Position numbers and translations under genes: made by a program. From contig CAITIQ010000506.1 of the NCBI GenBank assembly GCA_903892415.1, forward strand, positions 1 to 64,000: a DNA stretch of 64,000 nucleotides, read 5' to 3'. This document shows, piece after piece, positions 1-7,703 of the stretch (within the stretch, counting starts at the first letter, position 1; each line of letters opens with the position of its first letter). The notes beneath the pieces were generated by a model that worked only from the letters and a program-made list of their open reading frames with translations, made no database searches and had not been told where the DNA came from. This DNA comes from an uncultured delta proteobacterium. Its GTDB lineage: Bacteria; Myxococcota_A; Polyangia; Polyangiales; Polyangiaceae.

Positions 1-683
1 AGCGTGGTGGCTCCGCGGAACACCGGCGCGCCGCTGAGCATCTCGCTCATCAGCAGGCCAACCGCGTACAAATCAGCGCGACCGTCGAGCGCCTCTCCGC
101 TGACTTGTTCGGGCGACATATAGGCGGCGGTACCCAACACCACGCCCTCTTGGGTGAGCGACTGCGACTCTTGCGGCGCCACCGCGATACCGAAATCCAG
201 CAGCTTGACGAAGTCTTGCTCACCGGCGAAGTCGCAAAGAAACACGTTGGCCGGCTTGATATCGCGATGCACGATGCCGAGCGCGTGGGCCTCGGCCAAA
301 GCCTTCAGCACCTGCCCAGCGATGTGCGCTACGCGAGCCGAAGACATCGACCCATGGCGCATTAGCTCGTCCTCCAACGAGCGGCCTTGCAAGTGCTCCC
401 AGACGATGAAGACCTGACCATTCTCGGTTTGGCCAAAGTCGAAAAGACGAACGACGTTGGGATGGTTCAGCCGCTGGGCCAAGCGTGCTTCTTGCTCGAA
501 GCGCTCCTTCGATCCGGGGCGGGTCATCACGCCCGGGTGCAGCATCTTCAAGGCGACCTGGCGACCAAGGTTGAGCTGAATAGCCGAATAGACCGTGCCG
601 TAGCCGCCGGCGCCCAGCACACCCGTGAGCTGAAAACGCCCTGCAACCGTTGTCCCAAGCGACAGTCCGGTAGGCACGTTCAT
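1..683 (-). CDS. Ser/Thr protein kinase, N-terminal part (cut by window edge)
   Basis: Hanks-type kinase domain starting at the ATG at 683 and running off the left edge (227 residues visible). The Gly-rich loop GAGGYGTVY lies at residues 24-32, the ATP-binding lysine in VALK at 46, the catalytic HRDIKPAN from 139, DFG at 163-165 and SPE (APE equivalent) at 190-192. All core catalytic residues are present, so it should be active. Family knowledge: such myxobacterial kinases phosphorylate Ser/Thr and often carry a C-terminal TM and sensor region, which would lie outside this window. It is divergent from the lipoprotein gene at 732, with only 48 bp between the starts, so the two share a promoter region. 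Confidence 0.93.
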   Translation of the reverse strand, partial: MNVPTGLSLGTTVAGRFQLTGVLGAGGYGTVYSAIQLNLGRQVALKMLHPGVMTRPGSKERFEQEARLAQRLNHPNVVRLFDFGQTENGQVFIVWEHLQGRSLEDELMRHGSMSSARVAHIAGQVLKALAEAHALGIVHRDIKPANVFLCDFAGEQDFVKLLDFGIAVAPQESQSLTQEGVVLGTAAYMSPEQVSGEALDGRADLYAVGLLMSEMLSGAPVFRGATT

Positions 684-731
684 CACGCGAGCGAGCTTAT
701 CACCGGGCACCAGCGCGGCTACGCTGCGTGC

Positions 732-1412
732 GTGCTCAGCCCCCGAATCGGCCTTCCGCTGTTGCTCTTGCTAGCTTGTTGCAACAGCGAACGGCCGCGC
801 AAATCGCGCGAGGAGGACTCGAGCGAAGAGAGCGAGGAAGCACCTCGCAAGAAGCCACGCAAAGCCGATTCGGCGAAGGGGCCGGTGGTTCACTTCGACC
901 AGCCGCAGGTGCCCAGCGTAAGGCCGCAGCTGAGCTTTGAGCCTGTTGCACCGCAGGCGCCGGCTGTGGCCCCCGAGTTCGACTTCTTCGGCTCGGCCTC
1001 GACCCGCATTCCGGCTGCGCTCGCAGAAAGACCAGCGCCGTTGCGCCTGACTGAGGTGGCCGTGCGAAGTGAACGAGTGATCGTTGAGTACGTCGCGCCC
1101 GACGGAAAAGCCGTGCGCGCGTTCACCCTCAGCGGGGAAGCCACGCGGGAAGACAAACCACCGCTGATTCAGCCTGACGTGAGCAAACTCGCCGAGCTTT
1201 CGTTCAGCAGCGCCGACGTCGACTGGGCCAAACTCCCAGCGATGGCCAAGACCGCACGCGAGCGAGTGGCCGACTCGGAGGGCATCTCCCATGGGGTGAT
1301 TCAGCGTTTCTTGCCCTTCCATCAGGACGTTCAGGTTCGCATCTTCGTCCTGCCCGGAGGCTATGCCGACTTCACAGCGCGCGGCGGGTTTCTCGCTGCC
1401 CACGCGAAGTAG
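732..1412 (+). CDS. putative lipoprotein of unknown function
   Basis: 226 aa. The frame is open further upstream, but that part lies opposite the kinase gene and looks random. The GTG at 732 gives a compact lipoprotein signal peptide (VLSPRIGLPLLLLLACC), which is why it is chosen. A charged low-complexity stretch (E/S/K/R, about residues 20-45) and a Pro/Val/Gln-rich linker follow, then a globular C-terminal part of about 150 residues. No family is recognised. Presumably it sits on the periplasmic side of a membrane. No strong ribosome binding site is visible, so the exact start is uncertain. Confidence 0.65.
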   Translation: MLSPRIGLPLLLLLACCNSERPRKSREEDSSEESEEAPRKKPRKADSAKGPVVHFDQPQVPSVRPQLSFEPVAPQAPAVAPEFDFFGSASTRIPAALAERPAPLRLTEVAVRSERVIVEYVAPDGKAVRAFTLSGEATREDKPPLIQPDVSKLAELSFSSADVDWAKLPAMAKTARERVADSEGISHGVIQRFLPFHQDVQVRIFVLPGGYADFTARGGFLAAHAK

Positions 1413-1501
1413 GAAGCCTTGCAACCGGGGCTTCGGAGCGCACGTAGTCAAGCGGCGCCCCGTGCGTTACGCTGAGCGCTTCGTTTCGCTGTAGGAGAAG
1501 T

Positions 1502-2299
1502 ATGGGCCAACTGAATGCAAAGGGTGCCTGGCTTGCCGGGAGTGCGCTCCTTGCGCTTGCCGCGTGCGGGGAGGATTCGTCCTCGGCCAGCAGCGGCGGG
1601 AGCAATGGCGGTGGCGGTAGCGGTGAGGCTGGGAGCAATGGAACGGCAGGTTCCGGCAATTCGAGCAGCAGCGCTGGCGGCGGTCAGGGTGGCGGCATCA
1701 TCATCCCCGAGGGTGGCGGAGGCAGCGGCGGAGGCGTGAACCTCACCTGCACAACCCCGGGAGAGCCGGGCACGATTTACGAACTGGAAGCCGAGTCGCA
1801 GAGCATCGACATCTTTGAGCCAGTGCCGATGTGCATCTACCGCGACGACGTCTTACTCGTCGTCAACGTAGCGGCCTTATGAGGCTCAACGCCTCAAATG
1901 GCGGGCCTCCAGGTCTTGGAGGAAACGTTTGCGAATCAGGGTTTTCACGTTCTCGGTTTCTACAGCGACGACTTCGGCAATCAGGGTGGCACTGAAGAAC
2001 AAATCGAGGGTTGCACGGGACAATACGCCGTCACCTTCGACCAGTTCGCCACTGACCACGTCATCGACACGGATGGGGCTGGTCCCATCGTGCCGCAGCC
2101 CGTTTGGGAGTGGCTCTCCCAGCAGCAGCTCTACTCATCGCCCGATTGGAACTTCCACAAGTACCTGATCTCGCGCACCGGCGAGCTCGTGGCGTACTTT
2201 CCGCGCTCGGTCTACCCCGGAGATGATCCGGCGAACCCGAATGACAGCTTTGATACCAACGCTGTCGTGGTGGCCATCCAGGCGGAGATCGCAAAGTAG
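1502..2299 (+). CDS. selenocysteine-containing glutathione-peroxidase-like lipoprotein (in-frame UGA at 1880)
   Basis: Two open stretches in the same frame (1502-1882 and on to 2299) are separated only by a TGA at 1880-1882. Read through as selenocysteine it is 265 aa. Residues 1-22 are a lipoprotein signal (LLALAAC), then a Gly/Ser linker, then a GPx domain. VVNVAALUGSTPQ matches the GPx active-site strand (as in NVASQUGKT) with U at residue 127. The rest of the catalytic tetrad is present: Gln161 in FGNQGG and Trp216-Asn217 in WNFHKYL. Cys171 in EGCTGQYAV sits where thioredoxin-dependent GPx carry their resolving cysteine. A bacterial SECIS-like hairpin follows the UGA. Likely role: an envelope-anchored thiol peroxidase reducing hydroperoxides. 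A nonsense-mutated pseudogene is the alternative, but conserved motifs on both sides and the hairpin argue against it. A Shine-Dalgarno-like GGAG precedes the ATG. Confidence 0.88.
1880..1922 (+). promoter_or_regulatory. UGA Sec codon with bacterial SECIS-like hairpin
   Basis: UGA is at 1880-1882. At 1906-1922 lies a perfect 6-bp stem, CCTCCA (1906-1911) pairing with TGGAGG (1917-1922), closing a GGTCT loop. The GGUCU loop is the same as in the well-studied Escherichia coli fdhF SECIS element recognised by SelB. The loop begins 29 nt after the UGA. A second perfect inverted repeat, TGAGGC/GCCTCA (1880-1885 and 1891-1896), includes the UGA itself. Function is inferred from loop sequence, position and the GPx context. 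Confidence 0.8.
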
Positions 2300-2361
2300 C
2301 TGACGCGTGTATTGCGCTTGCGTGGCGGGGTGCGAGCCTGAATCATCGGCCGCACCTCGCG

Positions 2362-3327
2362 ATGCTTTGTCTGCGTGTCCTTCGCTCAATCACCTACACG
2401 GGAGTAGTGCTCGCCGCTGTCCCGTGCTGGGCTGAAGAACCGGCCAAGCCGGCAGACGCAACGAGTGAGCCGCAAGCACCTCATGTGGTGCGCATCGCCT
2501 TTACGCGGGCCGCAGCCGAGAAGCTCAATGCGCTACGGGTGCGACGGCTGGTCGAGCTGCAGCTCGGTAACGATCTCGAGGTTGATCCTGAGCCCTCCGG
2601 CCCGCTCGACGAAAACGCGATCCGCGTCTTCATCGAGCTCGACGAGACGACGGTGCGTGTGCAAGCGCATGCGCCGGGACGTCGTATCGAGTCGCGTCCA
2701 GTCGCGGTGGAAGGCGTGGCCTGGGAGGTCGCCACTCGCTTCGTGGCCATCACCGCTAGCGAGCTGGTGAAGAGCCTGGCCATTCCACCGAGAAAGCCAA
2801 AGCCCACAACGCCAAGCCCCTCCGAGCGCGCGTTGGTCGAGGCCGAGAAGCCGCGGCTCGAGGTGTCGAGCTCGTTGGAGTTTGCCTATTGGGCCAGTGA
2901 GGAGAGCGTGGCGCTCGGTTCGCGCGTGCGCGCCTCGTTCCACGAACGGTTGGTCTCCGGCTCGCTTTCGCTCGCTGCCTTCGGCTCACCCAGCGGGGCC
3001 TCGGCCTACGAGACGGAGCTCGCGGTGTTGCATCAGTTTTGGGTGAGCCCCGAGTTGCGCATCACACCGGGCCTCGGTCTGGGCTTACTGCTCATGCCAG
3101 AGACCCCACAGAAGCAAGACCTCACGCTGGGCCTACGTGCACACGCGCTCGGCCAGCTCGACCTGCAGCTCGACCCCAAAACGTGGTTGCGCTTTGGGGT
3201 TGAGCCAGGGTTCACGGTCGAGCCGGTCAGCGGAGCCGTCGGCGCGTGGCTCGGTGGTAGCGCGTCGGTGAGCTTCGAGGACGCGCTTTGGATCAGCCGC
3301 GGTTCTCCCGCGCAGCCTCCATCATGA
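2362..3327 (+). CDS. secreted protein of unknown function
   Basis: 321 aa with a cleavable signal peptide (residues 1 to about 24, ending VPCWAEEP). Residues 40-145 form an alpha/beta-like region, followed by a Pro/Lys linker (PPRKPKPTTPSP) and a C-terminal part from about 165 with alternating hydrophobic strands (SLEFAYW, GLGLGLLL, GFTVEPV). Such strands suit an outer-membrane or periplasmic beta-rich domain, but this is inference. No family is recognised. Its 3' end overlaps the convergent gene ending at 3293 by 35 bp. Confidence 0.7.
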   Translation: MLCLRVLRSITYTGVVLAAVPCWAEEPAKPADATSEPQAPHVVRIAFTRAAAEKLNALRVRRLVELQLGNDLEVDPEPSGPLDENAIRVFIELDETTVRVQAHAPGRRIESRPVAVEGVAWEVATRFVAITASELVKSLAIPPRKPKPTTPSPSERALVEAEKPRLEVSSSLEFAYWASEESVALGSRVRASFHERLVSGSLSLAAFGSPSGASAYETELAVLHQFWVSPELRITPGLGLGLLLMPETPQKQDLTLGLRAHALGQLDLQLDPKTWLRFGVEPGFTVEPVSGAVGAWLGGSASVSFEDALWISRGSPAQPPS

Positions 3328-4063
3328 GGGCGAACACGCCGAGCGCGACCGCGAAGCGCGGATCCATGCGGTTCTGATTCTGCGACAAGTCCAAGGTGAA
3401 CTCCTTGACGAAGAACCGGAAAACCTGGCGAATGGCGCCGACCTGCTGACCTTGGAGCTCGATCTTCCACGTGCCGAGCAGCAGGGGGATGAAGCGGCGC
3501 AACAGCGAGTTGCCCGTCTCTTCACACATGCCCACCACCTGCTCGTACGGGTCCATCAGCTCGAAGGTGTCGCGCAGAATAGACTTCAACAGGCGACGAC
3601 GAATCGACCCGACCATCTGCCCGTTGGCAGCGTCGAACACATCGAAGTTGATGTTGAGGCCGATCATCTGACGGGCCTTGATCATCATCAACGGAACGCG
3701 CTCGCTCTCGTCGGTGTAGATGGTGAACTCTTGCTTGAGCTTGAGCAGCGGGTGCTTGACGAACGCAACCAGCGAACCATCCGGCGCATAGACGTGGAAC
3801 TTGCGCCCGAGAAACGACCAGAACGGCCGCTTGATGGTGAGCACTGGGTGCATCGCCAACGGCGACATCATCGCCTGTTGGCCTTGGTGGACCATGCCTT
3901 GCTGGGGGTAGCCCTGCTGCTGACCCTGCTGGGGGTAGCCCTGCTGCTGACCCTGCTGGGGGTAGCCCTGCTGCTGACCCTGCTGGGGGTAGCCTTGTTG
4001 ACCGTATCCAGGAGGAGGGCCGTAGCCCGGGGGTCCTTGCATCTGCGTAATCTCCGTGCCCAT
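3293..4063 (-). CDS. LURP-one/phospholipid-scramblase-like protein with GYPQQGQ repeats
   Basis: 256 aa from the ATG at 4063 (MGTEITQMQG); a longer frame to 4150 adds only an Arg-rich random-looking leader. Residues 9-65 are Gly/Gln/Tyr/Pro-rich with tandem QQGYPQQGQ units. From about residue 72 the sequence reads like the LOR/scramblase tubby-like fold: a start resembling LTIKRPFWSFLGRKFHVY, alternating beta strands (GSLVAFVKH, FTIYTDES, MVGSIRRR, WKIEL) and a final hydrophobic helix (DPRFAVALGVFALMMEAA). Family members bind or move membrane lipids in eukaryotes; the bacterial role is unknown. A prion-like or adhesive role for the N-terminus is only a guess. Confidence 0.78.
   Translation of the reverse strand: MGTEITQMQGPPGYGPPPGYGQQGYPQQGQQQGYPQQGQQQGYPQQGQQQGYPQQGMVHQGQQAMMSPLAMHPVLTIKRPFWSFLGRKFHVYAPDGSLVAFVKHPLLKLKQEFTIYTDESERVPLMMIKARQMIGLNINFDVFDAANGQMVGSIRRRLLKSILRDTFELMDPYEQVVGMCEETGNSLLRRFIPLLLGTWKIELQGQQVGAIRQVFRFFVKEFTLDLSQNQNRMDPRFAVALGVFALMMEAARENRG
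3901..4003. repeat. 27-bp in-frame tandem repeat, about 3.8 copies
   Basis: Unit GCTGGGGGTAGCCCTGCTGC plus TGACCCT, at 3901-3927, 3928-3954 and 3955-3981, with a diverged partial copy from 3982. The three full copies are identical. On the minus strand it encodes nine-residue units QQGYPQQGQ. Identity between copies suggests recent expansion by slippage; since 27 is a multiple of three, copy-number change keeps the frame. Confidence 0.95.
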
Positions 4064-4192
4064 CTGACGCTTTGAGCGCAGCGATGGCAAGCGCGATGAT
4101 GGCCGGCGCGCGACACAACGAGCAGCTGGCGATCCAGTCGCTGCACCCACACACCCACGCGCTTGGAAGCGGTGATCGCTTTTCGATGAGGA

Positions 4193-4747
4193 TTGTCTGT
4201 TACAATCAGGCTGGTGTTTTTCCGTGGGTGCTACGGCGGAATCCTAAGCTTGGGCTTGGTCTCCTGCGGCTTCGATTGGTCGCTTCCGAGCGGGGGAGCC
4301 GGCGGTAGCAGCACCACCTCCAGCACAGGCGGCGGCCAGGGATCGAGCGGCGGTGCTAACCATGTGGGCGGCAGCCCGGGTGCCGGCGGGCAAGGTGGAC
4401 TCGGCGGACGTGGCGGCGGTGGCGGCAGCGGTGGCAACGTAAGCGGGCCCGGCGGGAGTGCAAGCGGTCCTGGAGGAGGTGGTCCGAGTTGCAACGCCTG
4501 CGCTCTCGACAACATCGATGACAGCTTCTTGTGCCAGGTGGTGAAGGCCGATTGGGGCATGACGGCGAGCCAGGTCGCCGACGTGAAGGCTGCCGTCGAG
4601 TCGCCGCAGCTGGTCGAAGAGTGGGCCAACTTCGGGGACTGCCAAGCCCTGGACGAGCTGCTTACCTGCGCGGTCTGCACCGATGGTTGCACCTCGCTTT
4701 GCGCATCGCAGTTCCCCGACCAATGCACTGTCTCGCTCTGCCCTTGA
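4193..4747 (+). CDS. small Gly-rich lipoprotein with Cys-rich C-terminus
   Basis: 184 aa from TTG 4193; a GTG at 4214 would shorten the signal peptide. A lipobox-like LGLVSC is followed by about 75 residues of Gly/Ser/Ala low complexity and a C-terminal domain of about 80 residues with many cysteines (CNACALD, CQALDELLTCAVC, CTSLC, CTVSLCP), probably disulphide-bonded in the periplasm. No family recognised. It ends 5 bp before the sigma54 activator gene, so it may be the first gene of that operon. Gly-rich lipoproteins of this type recur at 8628, 51685 and 59011. Confidence 0.75.
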   Translation: MSVTIRLVFFRGCYGGILSLGLVSCGFDWSLPSGGAGGSSTTSSTGGGQGSSGGANHVGGSPGAGGQGGLGGRGGGGGSGGNVSGPGGSASGPGGGGPSCNACALDNIDDSFLCQVVKADWGMTASQVADVKAAVESPQLVEEWANFGDCQALDELLTCAVCTDGCTSLCASQFPDQCTVSLCP

Positions 4748-4752
4748 GGCCT

Positions 4753-6090
4753 ATGCGACACGACGGTCCGACAGCCCCGATCGCCCCCGCAAGCTCGACC
4801 AAACGTGCGCCCATTGCAGCGTTGATTCGGGTGCTCGATGCCACGGCACAGCCAACCACCTTCTTGTTGCGCACTGGCGTATGCACGATCGGGTCTTCGC
4901 GCAGCTCCGACATCGTGGTGAGCGAGACCACGGTTTCGCGAGCGCACGTCGAGCTTGAGTTGGCCGCGGAGGGCGTGGCCGTGCGCGATCTGGGAAGTCG
5001 CAACGGCACCTTCTACTTGGGCCAACGCATCGAGCGGGCGGTGCTGAGTTTTGGTGCTCGCATTCGGGTTGGAGCGGTCACCGTCGCGATCGAAGCCGAC
5101 GCTGATGCGCTCAACGTACTCTTGCCCAAAGCAACACCCGACTACGGCAATTTGGTCGGCGGCTCGCTGGTGATGCGCAGGCTGTTCGCCATGCTGATGC
5201 GGCTCGAGGGCTCGCTGGCTACGGTGTTGATCCAAGGGGAAAGCGGCTGCGGTAAAGAGTTGGTCGCGCAGGCCTTGCACGATCAAAGCAAGGTGAACCA
5301 AGGCGCTTTCGTGGCTCTCAACTGCGGCGCCCTCCCGCGCGAGACGCTGGCAAGCGAGCTATTCGGTCATCGCAAAGGCGCGTTCACCGGCGCGCTCGAG
5401 TCGCGGCGCGGAGCCTTTGAGAGCGCCGACGGCGGCACGCTCTTCCTCGACGAAATCGGGGAGCTTCCGCTAGAGATCCAGCCACATTTGTTGCGGGCGA
5501 TCGAGCTCGGAGAAATCCGGCCGTTGGGCGAAGACAAGCCAAAGCGGGTGAAGGTGCGCCTGATCGCGGCGACCAACCGCGAGCTCGAGGCGGAGGTGAA
5601 GACCGGTCGCTTCCGACAAGACCTTTTCTTCAGACTGGCCGTGGTGCGCCTCTCGGTGCCGGCGCTGCGCGAACGACGCGAGGACATCGAGGCATTGGCG
5701 CAGGGGTTCGCTGCCAAGGCTGGAGCAGGCGCGTTGCCGGCCGAGCTGCTCGAATCGCTCAAGGCGCGGGATTTCCCCGGCAACGTCCGCGAGCTCAAGA
5801 ACGCGATCGAGTCGTACGCGGCGCTTGGCTTCATGACGCAGGTGAACTCGAGCCCGGCGTCTGATTCGCTCGACGAGAGCTTCAAACAGCTCGTCGACTT
5901 GAGCCGCCCTTACGCCGAACAAAAAGAGGAGGTGCTCGAGCGCTTCACAGCTGTGTACCTGCGCGCCTTGCTCGAGAGCACCGGCGGGAACCAAAGCGAG
6001 GCCGCCAAGATCTCTGGCCTCAACCGCGGCTACATCGGTCGCTTGCTGACGAAGCACGGCCAACGTGGTCGCGGCGAGGGCTCCGCCTAG
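4753..6090 (+). CDS. FHA-domain sigma54-dependent transcriptional activator
   Basis: 445 aa from ATG 4753; the open frame extends upstream but only as a shadow of the lipoprotein. Residues 35-115 are an FHA domain (IGSSRSSDIV, VSRAH, DLGSRNGT), which binds phosphothreonine peptides. Residues 133-370 are the AAA+ domain with Walker A GESGCGKE (162-169), the sigma54-contacting GAFTGA loop (209-214) and Walker B GTLFLDEIGE. The C-terminus is a Fis-type helix-turn-helix (GGNQSEAAKISGLNRGYIGR). The kinase gene follows with a 1-bp overlap, so phosphorylation by that kinase could feed this activator through the FHA domain. A related activator lies at 47913-49241. Confidence 0.93.
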   Translation: MRHDGPTAPIAPASSTKRAPIAALIRVLDATAQPTTFLLRTGVCTIGSSRSSDIVVSETTVSRAHVELELAAEGVAVRDLGSRNGTFYLGQRIERAVLSFGARIRVGAVTVAIEADADALNVLLPKATPDYGNLVGGSLVMRRLFAMLMRLEGSLATVLIQGESGCGKELVAQALHDQSKVNQGAFVALNCGALPRETLASELFGHRKGAFTGALESRRGAFESADGGTLFLDEIGELPLEIQPHLLRAIELGEIRPLGEDKPKRVKVRLIAATNRELEAEVKTGRFRQDLFFRLAVVRLSVPALRERREDIEALAQGFAAKAGAGALPAELLESLKARDFPGNVRELKNAIESYAALGFMTQVNSSPASDSLDESFKQLVDLSRPYAEQKEEVLERFTAVYLRALLESTGGNQSEAAKISGLNRGYIGRLLTKHGQRGRGEGSA

Positions 6091-7703
6091 TGGACTCCGG
6101 GCCCTGCTACTCGATCATCAAGCCCATCGCCTCGGGCGGGATGGGCACCGTCTATCTCGGTAAACGCGAGGGGTTGGGCGGCTTTACCCGCGTGGTTGCG
6201 CTCAAACGCGCGCACGCGGATCTCGCACTAAAGCCGGCCGTTCAACGGCGTTTCACCCGTGAGGCCAACGCTGCCTCGCTGCTTCACCACGCCAACGTGG
6301 TCGCGGTGGTGGACGTGTTCAGCAAGGACGGGGACACCTGGCTGGTGCTCGACTGGGTGGACGGGGTCAACCTGGCCGAGCTGCTCACGCAGCACGGTCA
6401 GCTGCCGATCGGAGTGGCGCTGCGTATCGTGCTCGACGCTTGCAACGGCCTTTCAGCCGCGCATGAGCTGCGCGTGGATGATGCGCCGCTCGGCCTGCAA
6501 CATCGCGATGTATCGCCCGGCAACATCTTGGTCGGTCGCGACGGAGTGGCACGTCTCGCGGACTTCGGCCTCTCCCGCACGCTCGATACGACGCTCACCA
6601 ACACCGAAGATCGCTTCCTCGAAGGCAAGCTCGGTTACCTCGCGCCGGAGCTCTTTCAAGGCAAAGACTTCGACGTTCGCTGCGATCTGTTCGCCCTGGG
6701 GGTGGTCGCTTGGGAAGCGGCCGCTGGCATGCGGCTGTTCCGCGCCAAGAGCCTGACCAAGCTGATGGCCGAGCAACGTGCACCCACCAAGCTCTCCGCC
6801 ATCTACCCGAAGCTCGCCTGGCTCGAACCAGTGATCGAACGAGCGATCGCCTTCGATCCGGCGGCGCGCGTCGCCAGTGTGCGCGAGTTCGCCAACCTGC
6901 TGCAGGCCGCAGCGGTCGCGCACGGTGCACTAAGCAGCGCCGAGGACGTTGCTCGCTTCATGTTGGGCACCAAGCTCGAGCCGTCCGAGCCCTCACAAAC
7001 GCCAATCAATCCCAGCCTCAGTGAACTCACCCCAGCGACCGGCCCGCTACTTCAATCAATCAGCGTAGAGGTCGAGCGCGACCTCGCGGCGTCGCAAAGC
7101 CGTATTGAGGCAGACGTGGCGCTGGCAAGCAGCGTGATCGCTGCTCCCTCCGTTGCAAACGTGGCGCCGCTCAGCACACCTCCCGTACTGGTCGCCGAGC
7201 CGACTGTTGCGACGACCGCAGCTCCGAGCGCGCCGGCACAAGCCGTGGAAGAGGCGCCCACACCGGCCGCCGTCGTACCACTCCGATCTGCGCCAGTAGA
7301 GCCGCTCTCGCTCTCCGCCTCGCTGAGCCGTCCCTTCGCGCGACCGCGACCCACCGCTTGGATCGTTGGTCTTGTCGCCGCCTTGGGCATCTCGATTGGG
7401 CTGATTGCTTTGACCCAGAGCGCAGAGCCTGAGGCGCCGGGCTCGAAGGTGGCGTCTTCGAGCGTGAGCAACGCACCAGCAGCTGTCCCTAGCCCTTCGC
7501 CGAGCAACGTCCAGGCAGCGCCTGCGAGCCCTTCGGTGGCAGCGATCGTGCTCGGCCCGGACGAGGCAGAGAGCGCGCGGGTGCGCGAGCGTGAACTGAG
7601 GCCGAGCGCTGACAAGCCCGTTCAGCTGCCCGTAGGCCCGAGCGAACCAGTCGCGACGTCGAGCTCCAAGTTGCCGAGCAACCCCTACCGCAAGAGGCCG
7701 TAG
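6090..7703 (+). CDS. Ser/Thr protein kinase with C-terminal TM segment
   Basis: 537 aa; the GTG start overlaps the last base of the preceding stop. Gly-rich loop ASGGMGTVY, Lys39 in VALKR, HRDVSPGN from 138, DFG at 158-160 and PEL in the activation segment: a complete active kinase. Residues 280-420 are an Ala/Pro/Ser/Val linker; a TM helix (WIVGLVAALGISIGLIALT) lies near 423-441, followed by a short Ala/Ser/Pro-rich tail outside. Translational coupling on both sides places it in one operon with the FHA-sigma54 activator and the secreted protein at 7703. The kinase at 49283 has the same design. Confidence 0.93.
   Translation: MDSGPCYSIIKPIASGGMGTVYLGKREGLGGFTRVVALKRAHADLALKPAVQRRFTREANAASLLHHANVVAVVDVFSKDGDTWLVLDWVDGVNLAELLTQHGQLPIGVALRIVLDACNGLSAAHELRVDDAPLGLQHRDVSPGNILVGRDGVARLADFGLSRTLDTTLTNTEDRFLEGKLGYLAPELFQGKDFDVRCDLFALGVVAWEAAAGMRLFRAKSLTKLMAEQRAPTKLSAIYPKLAWLEPVIERAIAFDPAARVASVREFANLLQAAAVAHGALSSAEDVARFMLGTKLEPSEPSQTPINPSLSELTPATGPLLQSISVEVERDLAASQSRIEADVALASSVIAAPSVANVAPLSTPPVLVAEPTVATTAAPSAPAQAVEEAPTPAAVVPLRSAPVEPLSLSASLSRPFARPRPTAWIVGLVAALGISIGLIALTQSAEPEAPGSKVASSSVSNAPAAVPSPSPSNVQAAPASPSVAAIVLGPDEAESARVRERELRPSADKPVQLPVGPSEPVATSSSKLPSNPYRKRP

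Noticed and set aside
387-731. Upstream extension of the lipoprotein frame at 732-1412
   Set aside because: Lies opposite the catalytic core of the kinase at 1-683 and shows no conserved features; the signal peptide begins at 732.
1898-2299. Independent peroxidase fragment starting at ATG 1898
   Set aside because: It would lack the catalytic residue; the Sec read-through gives an intact GPx.
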